A stretch of DNA of 64,000 nt, from assembly GCF_019973375.1 (NCBI RefSeq), contig NZ_BPTV01000001.1, forward strand, positions 186,001 through 250,000, in the 5' to 3' direction. Positions 56,126 to 64,000 of this stretch are shown here, in pieces (position 1 is the first letter of the stretch; every line of letters starts with the position of its first letter). This DNA is from Prevotella lacticifex. Lineage in GTDB: Bacteria > Bacteroidota > Bacteroidia > Bacteroidales > Bacteroidaceae. Under the pieces are notes generated by a model. The model did no database searches. It had not been told where the DNA came from and was given only the letters and a program-made list of their open reading frames with translations. The translations under genes and the position numbers were made by a program.

Positions 56126-57658
56126 CTATCTGTTGTTATATTGTTTGCTTATCTCCCCCACCGTCGCCAGGGCCGTCATCGTCACCCCCTGGAGTCCGTG
56201 GAGGATGAGACTCTGCCCCGTGAGCATCAGGTTCGGCACCGGCGTGCGCACCGACAGCTGTGTCATCAGCGCGTTGCTGTAGTCCTTTCTTATGCCGAAG
56301 GCCGAGCCATAGGGCGTATTCGTGTAGTCGCGGTAGGTGAGAGGCGTACTCGTATATATCTCTTTTACAGCCCCCGAGAGCCCTTTGACGACCGTGGAGG
56401 CCAATTCTATGCACTCCTCGGCGCGCCGCTGCTTCATGGCCTTGTAGTCGTCGCCGCGGCGGCCAACGCTCGTCGACTCCCACTGAGCCACCTCACTCCA
56501 CAGCATTGGGGTCAGAATGTCAATCTGTGTGGCGTAGAGCTCACTGTCAGTGATATTTCCCGAAGCGTCGATATGGGCATCCTCCGGCACCCGACACGAC
56601 ACCATCAGTCCGCCGACGGGTCCTTTTTTCGTATAGAAATCCCACACATCGGCATTGCGGTAGACGTATTCGTTATGGTTGAAGTAGCGCACCGTGCGGG
56701 GCTTCAGCACTACCGACACCGTAAACATGCCGAAAGTGTCGGGCAGCATCGCTATCCGCCGACGGTAGACGCCCCTCGCCATCCTGCTGCCACGGAGCCA
56801 CTGCATCGTGACGGCTGGATGGACATCGGATATGAACATCGCTGCACGCACACGGCGGCCGTCATTACACACAGCCTCATCGATGCGGCCGTCGTCCTCG
56901 ACGAGCTCCACAACCTCGGCACCGCACACAATCTCGCCCCCCATACGGCGGATATCGCCGATGAGCGAGGCCGCAATCTGACCGCCGTCGCCACGCAGCC
57001 GCCACGCGCTACCGATATAACCGCCGTTGCAATGGAGGAACGTGAAGAGCGGCAACGACTCCTTCCGGAGCTCAAGTTTCATCGAAGCGCCCGAGACAAC
57101 GTTCACGAGGAGCTCATCCGAGAAGTTCTGCGTGAGCCACTCCCAGGCGTTCGTCTCCATCATCTGCCGCGACATCTGCATGTCGCCGACATTGTCCGAC
57201 TGTCGCACAGCCGCCACATAACGCTCGAGGGCCTCCCTCTCGGCGGGAAAATCGGCTGCGAGCACATCGACAAAGCGGTCGTAGCCCTGCGCCAGACGGA
57301 ACGACTGACGGCCTATCGTCACCCGGTCGAAGCCTCCCGCGTCGAGTCTCACCCACGGTAACCGCAAGAGTCCCAGCCTGTTAAAGGCATCGTGGAGGGG
57401 CTGACCGGCATCGAGACCACCGACATAATGCATGCCCGTGTCGAAGACATAGCCTCCGCGGCGGTAGCCCTGGGTGCATCCGCCGGGCTGCCGCCACCGC
57501 TCCAGAACAATAACGCGACGACCTTGGGAGGCAAGAATGTGTGCACATTCAAGCCCACCAAGGCCGCTGCCGATTATCGCTACGTCGTAGTCGGCGGGCG
57601 CCGCGGTGGCGGAACCGTCGCCGTGACTATTACTTTGCGTGCTGCTCAATGTAGTCAT
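56126..57658 (-). CDS. FAD-dependent oxidoreductase of the phytoene desaturase/retinol saturase type
   Basis: This 510-aa flavoprotein has the dinucleotide motif VAIIGSGLGGLECAHILA, GGCTQGYRRGGYVFDTGMHYVGG near the N-terminus, and the C-terminal family end LLTGQSLILHGLQGVTMTALA. Members desaturate or saturate long conjugated chains. In the present setting, with ACP, ketosynthase and ketoreductase, it probably modifies an acyl or polyene chain. The N-terminal 22 residues (serine-rich) overlap the acp gene by 29 nt; a later start is possible. Confidence 0.85.
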   Translation of the reverse strand: MTTLSSTQSNSHGDGSATAAPADYDVAIIGSGLGGLECAHILASQGRRVIVLERWRQPGGCTQGYRRGGYVFDTGMHYVGGLDAGQPLHDAFNRLGLLRLPWVRLDAGGFDRVTIGRQSFRLAQGYDRFVDVLAADFPAEREALERYVAAVRQSDNVGDMQMSRQMMETNAWEWLTQNFSDELLVNVVSGASMKLELRKESLPLFTFLHCNGGYIGSAWRLRGDGGQIAASLIGDIRRMGGEIVCGAEVVELVEDDGRIDEAVCNDGRRVRAAMFISDVHPAVTMQWLRGSRMARGVYRRRIAMLPDTFGMFTVSVVLKPRTVRYFNHNEYVYRNADVWDFYTKKGPVGGLMVSCRVPEDAHIDASGNITDSELYATQIDILTPMLWSEVAQWESTSVGRRGDDYKAMKQRRAEECIELASTVVKGLSGAVKEIYTSTPLTYRDYTNTPYGSAFGIRKDYSNALMTQLSVRTPVPNLMLTGQSLILHGLQGVTMTALATVGEISKQYNNR

Positions 57659-57872
57659 AGAGGTCGTTGAAGGTCTCGATCTTGCGCAGGTCCTCTGTCG
57701 GAATCTTGATCTTGAACGTGTAATTGACTACAGCAACGAGGTCGACGAGGCTCAGACTGTCAAGACTGAGAACGTCCTTGATGGCTCCTTCCGGAGAGAT
57801 CTTGGACTCATCTACCTCAAATTCCTCTGCGAGCGTGGAATTAACTTTCTGGATGATTTCTTCGCGTGTCAT
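57630..57872 (-). CDS. Acyl carrier protein
   Basis: This 80-aa acidic protein has the phosphopantetheine attachment serine in LSLDSLSLVDL and the normal ACP four-helix pattern. It is not the usual AcpP (the sequence around the serine is LDSLSLVDLV rather than DSLDTVELV), so it is probably dedicated to this cluster. It lies between the ketosynthase and the FAD oxidoreductase. Confidence 0.92.
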   Translation of the reverse strand: MTREEIIQKVNSTLAEEFEVDESKISPEGAIKDVLSLDSLSLVDLVAVVNYTFKIKIPTEDLRKIETFNDLYDYIEQHAK

Positions 57873-57883
57873 AAAATTTACTC

Positions 57884-59104
57884 CTAAATATTCTTTATTA
57901 TCAATGTTGAATTGGTTCCTCCGAAACCGAAACTGTTCGAGAGAAACATGTCGAAATGTGCTTGTTGCGTCTCAGGGATGATGTTCAGCTTTGCGCTTTC
58001 CTCATCAGGATTCTCAAAGTTGATATTTCCGGCTATGAAGTCGTTCTTCATCATCAGCGTCGAGTAGATGACCTCACTGGCTCCGGCCATCCACATCTCG
58101 TGGCCTGTCTGACTCTTTGTCGACGTCACCGGCACGCGATAATCACCGAAATTCTGCGCTATGGCGAGTGCCTCACGGCTGTCGCCGACGTGTGTTGAGG
58201 TGGCATGGGCGTTGACATAGCCAATCTCCCTGATGTCCTTTATACCGCTGTTCTCAATGCAGTGCTTCAGCGAGCGCGCCGGACCCTCCACCGTCGGTGT
58301 GGAAATATGGTCGCCGTTGCCCGAGAATCCCCATCCCAGGACCTCTGCGATGATTGGTGCACCGCGCTTCACGGCGTGCTCATAGTCCTCGACAATGACC
58401 GTTGCGGCACCGCCACCGGGCACGAGACCGTCGCGGTCGCGGTCGAAGGGGCGGCTGGCCTTTGTCGGAGCGTCCTCACGGGTGGAGAAAGCCTGGATAC
58501 CGTCGAAGCTCGCTATGCCGTACATATTGTTCTCCTCGGCACCGCCACAGACAACATAGTCCTGCAGACCGTTGCGGATGAGCAGTGCGGCCAGACCGAT
58601 AGCCTGGCTCGACGACGAGCAAGCCGACGACGCCGTGAGGTTGATGCCCTTCAGATGGAACAGACAAGCGAGGTTCATAGATATCGTTGAGTTCATGCTC
58701 TGGAATATGGCACCACTGCCGCACATCTCTGTATCCTTGAACTCACGGAACTTGTCGAGAGCCACCATAGTAGCCTCAGCCACCGAGTCGTTGCCATAGA
58801 TGATTCCCACCTCGTGGCTGTCGATAAACTCCTGGTCCATCTTGGCCATCTCCAAGGCCTGGCGGGTGGCCATATAAGCATACTGCGCCTCCTCGGGCAT
58901 GAACTGCCGGAGGTTGCGCTTGACGTAAGGTTTCAGGTCGGGTTTCTTGACATCGGTGCACAGTGCCGACCGGAAGCCGGCGTCCTTGCGCTCCTGGCTG
59001 AAGATGACTCCGCTCTTTCCGTTATACAGCGCGTCGCGTACCTCGTCGAGGGTGGTGCCCAGACAGGACCAGATACCCATACCAGTTATTACTACTCTCT
59101 TCAT
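57884..59104 (-). CDS. Beta-ketoacyl-ACP synthase, FabF-like
   Basis: This 406-aa condensing enzyme has the active-site cysteine in LTASSACSSSSQAIG and the two histidines in NAHATSTHVGD and KSQTGHEMWMAGASE. The last motif differs from housekeeping FabF (GHxxGAAG) and resembles ketosynthases of aryl-polyene/flexirubin-type clusters. The start MKRVVITGMG at 59104 lies 5 nt after the upstream acyltransferase stop. It should extend acyl chains on the clustered ACP. Confidence 0.88.
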   Translation of the reverse strand: MKRVVITGMGIWSCLGTTLDEVRDALYNGKSGVIFSQERKDAGFRSALCTDVKKPDLKPYVKRNLRQFMPEEAQYAYMATRQALEMAKMDQEFIDSHEVGIIYGNDSVAEATMVALDKFREFKDTEMCGSGAIFQSMNSTISMNLACLFHLKGINLTASSACSSSSQAIGLAALLIRNGLQDYVVCGGAEENNMYGIASFDGIQAFSTREDAPTKASRPFDRDRDGLVPGGGAATVIVEDYEHAVKRGAPIIAEVLGWGFSGNGDHISTPTVEGPARSLKHCIENSGIKDIREIGYVNAHATSTHVGDSREALAIAQNFGDYRVPVTSTKSQTGHEMWMAGASEVIYSTLMMKNDFIAGNINFENPDEESAKLNIIPETQQAHFDMFLSNSFGFGGTNSTLIIKNI

Positions 59105-59109
59105 AGAAA

Positions 59110-60243
59110 TCAAATATTCTTTGTCCAGCAGCGCCGCCTCTTTAGGAATTCGGGGTTGAGAGGCTTCCACTGCGATATTTCTTTTACGTTGTTTTCGAGT
59201 TGCGGTCCCGTCTCGGCGTAGCGTATGCCCATACTATTGTAGACGGGTATAAGATGGTCGAAGATGAGCGCGTTGACGCCAAAGCCCTGATAGTCGGGAC
59301 GGACGGCGATGAGCAGAAGGCCCGCCGTATGCTCAGGATGCCACCTGAGCGACCTCAGAAGGTAGAACCAGCCGAAGGGGAACAGACGGCCGTGGGTGCG
59401 CCGCAGGGCATGCGACAGACTCGTCATCGTTACGGCCACGGAAATGAGCTCGCCCTTCTCGTTCTCCACCACGGGCACCAGCTTGAGGTTCAGCAGCGGA
59501 AGATACTGCCGGATATACTCCATGGCCTGGCCTTCCGACATCGGTGTGAACCCGAACAACGGAGCATAGGCCGCATTGAGGAGCTTGAAAATCTTTATGC
59601 CGTAGCCTCCGAGCACCTCCTTCTTCGTCAGCGCCCGCACGTGCAGACCGAACATTTCCTTCGACAGCCGGGCCACACGGGCATAGCGCGCCGGCACTTC
59701 ATCGGGCACCTTCACACGGATATGCACCCAGTCGACTGCCTTGGCAAACCCCATCCGCTCCATGTGACCGGCATAGTAGGGATAGTTGTAATATTCGGTC
59801 ATGGCCGACATCGAGTCGAAATCCTCGAGAAGCATGCCCTCCTTGTCGAAATCGGTGATGCCGAGAGGACCCTCGATGGTGTCCATGCCGCGACTCCTGC
59901 CCCACTGCTCCACAGCCTCGATGAGCGCACGCGATACGTCGTCGTCGTCGACAAAGTCAATCTGACTGAACCGGACGACCTTTTTCTTCCACGTCTCGTT
60001 GGCATGATGGTTTATCACAGCGGCTACGCGCCCCACGACTTTTCCGTCGCGATAGGCTACGAAAGGCTGGGCATCACAGAACCGAAGGCCCGGATTCTTC
60101 TTTGGGTTGTAAGTATTCCGCACATCGATGTCGAGGTCAGGAACATAAGAATGATTACCTTTATAAAGAATATTCGGAAACTTTATAAAGGCATTCATCA
60201 TAGATCTACTATCTGCAGGTTTTACTATTATACCCCCCATCAA
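59110..60243 (-). CDS. GNAT-fold N-acyltransferase, Bacteroidota type
   Basis: This 377-aa protein has a GNAT-like fold in its C-terminal half (TAGLLLIAVRPDYQGFGVNALIFDHLIPVY) and the conserved family segments IKFPNILYKGNHSYVPDLDID and VVGRVAAVINHHANE. Its best-known relatives in Bacteroidota are uncharacterised proteins of about 380 aa. It leads the cluster, with a -7 box at 60261-60268, and may transfer an ACP-bound acyl group to an amine. Two ATGs in a row begin the gene. Confidence 0.75.
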   Translation of the reverse strand: MMGGIIVKPADSRSMMNAFIKFPNILYKGNHSYVPDLDIDVRNTYNPKKNPGLRFCDAQPFVAYRDGKVVGRVAAVINHHANETWKKKVVRFSQIDFVDDDDVSRALIEAVEQWGRSRGMDTIEGPLGITDFDKEGMLLEDFDSMSAMTEYYNYPYYAGHMERMGFAKAVDWVHIRVKVPDEVPARYARVARLSKEMFGLHVRALTKKEVLGGYGIKIFKLLNAAYAPLFGFTPMSEGQAMEYIRQYLPLLNLKLVPVVENEKGELISVAVTMTSLSHALRRTHGRLFPFGWFYLLRSLRWHPEHTAGLLLIAVRPDYQGFGVNALIFDHLIPVYNSMGIRYAETGPQLENNVKEISQWKPLNPEFLKRRRCWTKNI

Positions 60244-60260
60244 TGTTGCTTTTTAGATTG

Positions 60261-60268
60261 CAAAGGTA
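60261..60268 (-). promoter_or_regulatory. -7 box of the acyl cluster
   Basis: The minus strand reads TACCTTTG, fitting TAnnTTTG, 18 nt before the acyltransferase start. Confidence 0.55.
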
Positions 60269-60507
60269 CTTATTTCTTATTGTAATGACTATGAAATAAA
60301 CAATATTTAACGAAACCGTCACTCCACCGAGAACATATATGCCGACATTACGAACATTCCCGTATTCAAAAACGAACATATTGGCATCGGGTCCGAGAGC
60401 GAATCGCCCCCGTTTTCCTATCCTTTCCTATCGTTTCCTATATCGTCCTATAATCGCAATTTACCCCTATAACAACAGGCTGATTGCCCCGTCATAATTG
60501 CGATAAA

Positions 60508-60695
60508 TCTTTACACCTTTCCAATACATGCCGTTTTGCGTTGCGAAATGGACCGTCTCAGCGTCAAAAACGGACCGTTTTGCACTACAAAACCTACCCT
60601 TTTGCAACGCCAAAGAGTAGGTTTTGATAACCCATTGAATTTCAATGGATTACAGACGTGGATTTCGTTGAACGTAACTATGAAATATATTTACA
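60508..60695 (+). repeat. 22-bp-period palindrome array, copy 4
   Basis: Five units lie at exact 22-bp steps: ATACATGCCGTTT (60524), AAATGGACCGTCT (60546), AAACGGACCGTTT (60568), AAACCTACCCTTT (60590) and AAAGAGTAGGTTT (60612). The last two are reverse complements of each other at 12 of 13 positions, although both differ strongly from the consensus. The flank CTTTACACCTTTCC matches the other copies. No gene is seen in 60269-60721. Confidence 0.85.
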
Positions 60696-60721
60696 TCAAT
60701 AATCTCCTTTATTAGAGTGGC

Positions 60722-60754
60722 GGACAGGGTTTCATACTGTATGAACCCTGCCCG
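60722..60754 (-). terminator. Terminator of the peptidase operon
   Basis: GGACAGGGTTTCATA pairs with TATGAACCCTGCCCG around CTG, 40 bp past the stop codon of the M28 peptidase gene. Confidence 0.7.
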
Positions 60755-60793
60755 ACAATCATTCTTTTTCGTCCGCTTGTAGTCGCCCGAGCG

Positions 60794-61807
60794 TCAGCGT
60801 TGCTCCGAGTAGAGCACCTGAACGACGGTCTGGCCCACAGCTTTCAGCGTGTTCTTGTCGATGTGCTCCATCGTGTCGGAGGTCGTATGCCATGTCGGAC
60901 CGAAAGAGTTGTCGGGCAGGTCGCGGTAGAACGGAATGATGTCGACGGTGGGAATCCCGGCCTTGTTGAGCGGGATGTGGTCGTCGGTGACGGCTCCGCC
61001 CGCAGCTGTCGGGAAGTACGACGAATAGCCGGCGGCAGCGGCAGCGTTCCAAACCTTCGTGACGATGTCGGGAGCGAACTGCGACGACATCTGCTCCTCG
61101 TAGAACTGAGCGCCCTCGCCGCCGACCATGTCGAGCAGGATGCCATAGTTCCACGACAATCCCTCGGGCTGATGAGCGGCGAAATACTGTGCTCCGAGAG
61201 CCCAGCTGTCGTCGTCGCCGTCCTTTCCGGAGTCCTCAGCGTCGAAGCAGACGAAGTCGACACCGATGTCCTTGCTGAGTTTCTTGTCGGCCGACAGTAC
61301 TCTTGCCAGTTCCAGCATGACGGCCACGCCGCTGGCACCGTCGTTGGCTGCCATCACCGGTTCGTTGTGCTTGGTGCTGTCGGGGTCGTTGTCAGCCCAC
61401 GGACGGCTGTCCCAGTGAGCGCTGACGAGGATGCGTGTTGCTGCCTTGGGGTTATAGCTGGCAATGATATTCGTCGAGTGGAACACCTCACCGTCGATGC
61501 CTTTGAGGTCGGCTTTCTGCGTTTTGACCTGAAGACCGTACGACTTGAACTTGCTGATAATCCATTTCTCACAGTTGTCGTGGGCTGTCGAGTTCATCGT
61601 CCGCGGCCCGAAGCTGCACTGGGCGGCGGTGAAGGCATAGGCCGAGTCGGCATTGAACTGCGGTCCCACGGGTGCCACAGCCACCGTATCGTCGTCGCCG
61701 GCTGCTGCCGACGCTGCCTCGCTGTCCTTATGGAGTTTCCAGCCATAGCCGCCACCGATAAGGGCAGCGACGATGATGCCGGTAACAATTTTCATTTTCC
61801 TTGTCAT
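60794..61807 (-). CDS. M28 family zinc peptidase (glutaminyl-cyclase-like)
   Basis: This 337-aa exported protein has an N-terminal membrane anchor/signal (IVTGIIVAALIGGGYGW) and the M28 zinc site: VSAHWDSRPWAD, ANDGASGVAV, CFDAEDSG and DDHIPLNKAG. The family includes aminopeptidases and glutaminyl cyclases. The expected location is the periplasm. The start may be the first ATG (61807) or MKIVTG (61795). It follows the C26-M19 gene by 24 nt and probably works with it in peptide use. Confidence 0.9.
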   Translation of the reverse strand: MTRKMKIVTGIIVAALIGGGYGWKLHKDSEAASAAAGDDDTVAVAPVGPQFNADSAYAFTAAQCSFGPRTMNSTAHDNCEKWIISKFKSYGLQVKTQKADLKGIDGEVFHSTNIIASYNPKAATRILVSAHWDSRPWADNDPDSTKHNEPVMAANDGASGVAVMLELARVLSADKKLSKDIGVDFVCFDAEDSGKDGDDDSWALGAQYFAAHQPEGLSWNYGILLDMVGGEGAQFYEEQMSSQFAPDIVTKVWNAAAAAGYSSYFPTAAGGAVTDDHIPLNKAGIPTVDIIPFYRDLPDNSFGPTWHTTSDTMEHIDKNTLKAVGQTVVQVLYSEQR

Positions 61808-61831
61808 CTTATTGATTGTTCTCCTTCGTTT

Positions 61832-63673
61832 TTATTTCCTGACGGCCTGAACCTGAGCCATGACGCGCAGCCAGTTGCCGCCCCATATCCTCGCAATGTC
61901 GCGCTCGCTGTACTTCCGGCGCAGGAGCTGGAGGGTGAAGTTTATCATCTCGCTGGCATCGGCCATGCCTCGGACAGTGCCGTCGCCATCGAAATCGGTA
62001 CCCACACCCACGTGGTCGATGCCCATTACGCTTATCGCATGCTCCAGATGGGCTATGGCATCGAGGATAGTGGCCTCGCCGTCCTTCTTCAGGAATCCGT
62101 GGTAGAGGGTAATATGCGCCACACCACCCTTGGCAGCGAGGGCCCGCATCTGGTCGTCGGTGAGATTGCGCGGCACATCGCAGAGCGCACGGGAGTTGCT
62201 GTGACTGCACACTATGGGCTGACTGCTGATGTCGAGGGCATCGTAGAAGCTCTTCTCCGCCGCATGACTGAGGTCGACCATGATTCCCTGACGGTTCATC
62301 TCCTCAATGACTTTGGCACCGAACTGGCTCACGCCGTTGTGCATATTGCTACCGCGGGCCGAATCGCAGATGTCGTTGTCGCCGTTGTGACAGAGCGTCA
62401 TATAGACGACACCGCGCTGGGCGAAGTGCTTGACGTTGCGAATATCACCGTTGAGAGCCAGTCCGTTCTCGATGCCGAACATGATACTCTTGCGGCCTTT
62501 GCGCTTGTCCTCGTAGAGATCGGTGGGGGTGCGCGCTATACTTATATAGGTAGAATTGGCCCGGACAATCGACTCCAACTTGTCGAAGATGAGGTCGGCA
62601 TAGTCGTTGGGGGCTATCGTGCGTTCCGTCACCGTCCCTTTCGAGGTCTTAACCTCGGCTGTCCGAATGTATTTCTCGGCGAGGTCGGGATTGAATTTCG
62701 CTATTCCCTCGAGGTCAATGTTCTGCGAGAAGCGCACCCCAATCTTCGGTTGTGGCAGGTAAGCGGCCATGATGACAGCGTCCTGACGGCCGTCGGTCAT
62801 CTTGTGGAGGTCGTAGAGGATGCGCTTGTCGCGGTGACTGAACTCTACACCCTGAGGGAAGAACATCGGCGTATCGCAGTGAGTATCGAGTGTGAGCACA
62901 TCGCGGTGGACGCGCTTGGCAATGTAGAAGTTATTTGCCTGACCCACAAGCCACTGGAAGATTTTCCTCCCTTCGTCGCCGAGCCATTCGGGATGCCACT
63001 GCACACCCATAATTGGCTTGTACTCACGGCTCTCGATGGCCTCCACGACGTTATCGGCCGCGACAGCCGTCACCCTGAAACGGGGTCCCGGTTTGCGCAC
63101 GGCCTGATGGTGGAATGAGTTGACGACAATCGTGTCAGCACGGTAGATGCTGTGGAGAATGCTCCCCGCAGCAAGCTTGACAGTATGTGTCGGCTCCTGG
63201 CGCATGGCATCCTGACTGTGCTTCACGGTAGCTCCCTTCTCGTAGATGTCCTGGTCGACTTCGCCGCCAAGGGCCATAACGAGGGTCTGGATGCCCCGGC
63301 AGATACCGAGAATAGGAATCTGACGGTTGAACGCGAGCCGCGTAATGAGCAGCTCGGGGAGGTCGCGGGTGGCGTTGATGCCATGCAACTTCGCCGACGG
63401 TTCCTCCCCTGCCCACAGCGGATTGTAGTCGCCGCCACCGGTGAGAAGCAGTCCGTCGATGTGGTCAAGGGTGTTGACGATGACGTTGCGGTCGGCAACG
63501 GGAGGTATGAGCACGGGAGTGCCACCGGCCTCCACCACTTGTGTGTAGTACTTGTCGGCGAGAGTGGCACAACCATCGGCATAATTGGCGGTGATGCCGA
63601 TAACCGGCTGGTGCCTGCCCTCGGGGAAAGTGTTGTAGAAGTCGGACAGTTGGTCGTCCAAATTGAATCTCAT
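61832..63673 (-). CDS. Fused C26 glutamine amidotransferase-like and M19 membrane dipeptidase
   Basis: This 613-aa protein joins two enzymes. Residues 1-245 are a class I amidotransferase-like hydrolase of peptidase family C26: the nucleophile is in GICRGIQTLV, and the histidine-glutamate pair in GVQWHPEW. From about 255 a renal-dipeptidase (M19) domain follows, with zinc ligands in TLDTHCDTP, VDLSHAAEKS and IVCSHSNSRALC, then VGVGTDFDGDG. C26 enzymes hydrolyse gamma-glutamyl bonds and M19 enzymes cleave dipeptides, so the fusion could degrade gamma-glutamyl peptides stepwise. There is no obvious signal peptide, so it may be cytosolic. Confidence 0.9.
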   Translation of the reverse strand: MRFNLDDQLSDFYNTFPEGRHQPVIGITANYADGCATLADKYYTQVVEAGGTPVLIPPVADRNVIVNTLDHIDGLLLTGGGDYNPLWAGEEPSAKLHGINATRDLPELLITRLAFNRQIPILGICRGIQTLVMALGGEVDQDIYEKGATVKHSQDAMRQEPTHTVKLAAGSILHSIYRADTIVVNSFHHQAVRKPGPRFRVTAVAADNVVEAIESREYKPIMGVQWHPEWLGDEGRKIFQWLVGQANNFYIAKRVHRDVLTLDTHCDTPMFFPQGVEFSHRDKRILYDLHKMTDGRQDAVIMAAYLPQPKIGVRFSQNIDLEGIAKFNPDLAEKYIRTAEVKTSKGTVTERTIAPNDYADLIFDKLESIVRANSTYISIARTPTDLYEDKRKGRKSIMFGIENGLALNGDIRNVKHFAQRGVVYMTLCHNGDNDICDSARGSNMHNGVSQFGAKVIEEMNRQGIMVDLSHAAEKSFYDALDISSQPIVCSHSNSRALCDVPRNLTDDQMRALAAKGGVAHITLYHGFLKKDGEATILDAIAHLEHAISVMGIDHVGVGTDFDGDGTVRGMADASEMINFTLQLLRRKYSERDIARIWGGNWLRVMAQVQAVRK

Positions 63674-63683
63674 AGTCGCTCGA

Positions 63684-64000
63684 TTACTCCTCCTGCTGTT
63701 TTATCGGCAGCCCGCGCTTAATGCTCTGCTCAAGCGAGATGAGGGTCTCGGTGCTGACAACTCCGGGGATGCCCTGCAACTGATTGTTGAGCAGGTCCAT
63801 AAGCTGCTCGTTGTCCTTGGCGTAGACTTTGATGAGCATAGTGTACGGACCGGTGGTGTAATGGCACTCGACAATCTCATCGATGTGCTCAAGATGCTCA
63901 ACGACCTTGCGGTACATGGAGCCGCGTTCGAGGTTTATGCCGATATAGGTACATGTGTTGTAGCCTAAGCTCTTGGGATTTACGTCGAAACTACTGCCCG
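63684..64000 (-). CDS. Lrp/AsnC family transcription regulator, partial
   Basis: The frame runs off the window and covers the last 104 residues of an Lrp/AsnC regulator: SSFDVNPKSLGYNTCTYIGI, then the ligand-binding RAM domain (VVEHLEHIDEIVECHYTTG, YTMLIKVYAKDNEQLMDLL, IPGVVSTETLISLEQSIKRG). The N-terminal helix-turn-helix is outside. It is 10 nt upstream of the C26-M19 gene, so it probably belongs to the same transcript and may sense amino acids to control it. Confidence 0.9.
   Translation of the reverse strand, partial: GSSFDVNPKSLGYNTCTYIGINLERGSMYRKVVEHLEHIDEIVECHYTTGPYTMLIKVYAKDNEQLMDLLNNQLQGIPGVVSTETLISLEQSIKRGLPIKQQEE

Noticed and set aside
60800..63118. 772-aa plus-strand open frame
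   Set aside because: It is antisense to the M28 peptidase and C26-M19 genes, which have clear catalytic motifs. The long frame comes from GC-rich codon bias and shows no family-like sequence.

Overview
The window looks like chromosomal DNA of a Prevotella-type Bacteroidota (Prevotellaceae). Supporting features are many -7 boxes of the form TAnnTTTG, a GC content that I judge by eye to be near 50%, ferredoxin-dependent KorAB, ATP-dependent PckA, a uppS-bamA-ompH-murI envelope operon, DUF4294/DUF6089/DUF6242 proteins and an rpoN gene beside a PAP2-like membrane protein. Species cannot be told from the sequence alone.

Layout. 1-3 kb: the end of an ISAs1-type element, a DUF4294 protein and a 5'-nucleotidase split over two lipoprotein genes. 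3.3-11 kb: a type I restriction-modification operon on the minus strand (hsdM-hsdS-fic-hsdR). 11-13.4 kb: a gene-poor stretch full of palindromes, with one lipoprotein and two tiny genes. 13.4-15.1 kb: an ISAs1 element with target duplication. 15.1-25.8 kb: a second defence locus, made of a PLD-domain SNF2 helicase, a large Eco57I/PglX-like adenine methyltransferase broken by a 1-nt frameshift and an ISL3 insertion, an oppositely oriented second copy of its specificity domain, a serine recombinase and an unknown protein. 25.8-26.3 kb: a 456-bp non-autonomous element. 26.5-31.2 kb: ispG, purE, a PAP2-like gene and rpoN. 31.2-33.6 kb: a Fic gene between two long direct repeats. 33.7-43.6 kb: Na/Pi cotransporter, a TGS-type nucleoside kinase, korAB, a short-chain dehydrogenase, upp and pckA. 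44.4-52.6 kb: a DUF6242 lipoprotein, a DUF6089 barrel, uppS, bamA, three OmpH/Skp genes and murI. 53.2-60.2 kb: a minus-strand cluster with cysS, a thioesterase, ketoreductase, FAD oxidoreductase, ACP, ketosynthase and N-acyltransferase. 60.8-64 kb: an M28 peptidase, a C26-M19 fusion and a truncated Lrp/AsnC regulator.

The most notable system is at 15.3-25.8 kb. A perfect 31-bp inverted repeat lies inside the methyltransferase gene and at the start of the silent specificity cassette, next to the recombinase gene. Inversion of the 1.8 kb between them would exchange the C-terminal target-recognition domain in frame, so this is a phase-variable specificity switch. In this genome copy the methyltransferase appears to be off, because of the frameshift and the ISL3 element.

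A second unexplained signal is a family of four intergenic repeats (near 33.1, 43.9, 53.0 and 60.6 kb). Each holds 3 to 5 copies of a 13-bp palindrome, AAACGGNCCGTTT, spaced exactly 22 bp apart, inside conserved flanks.
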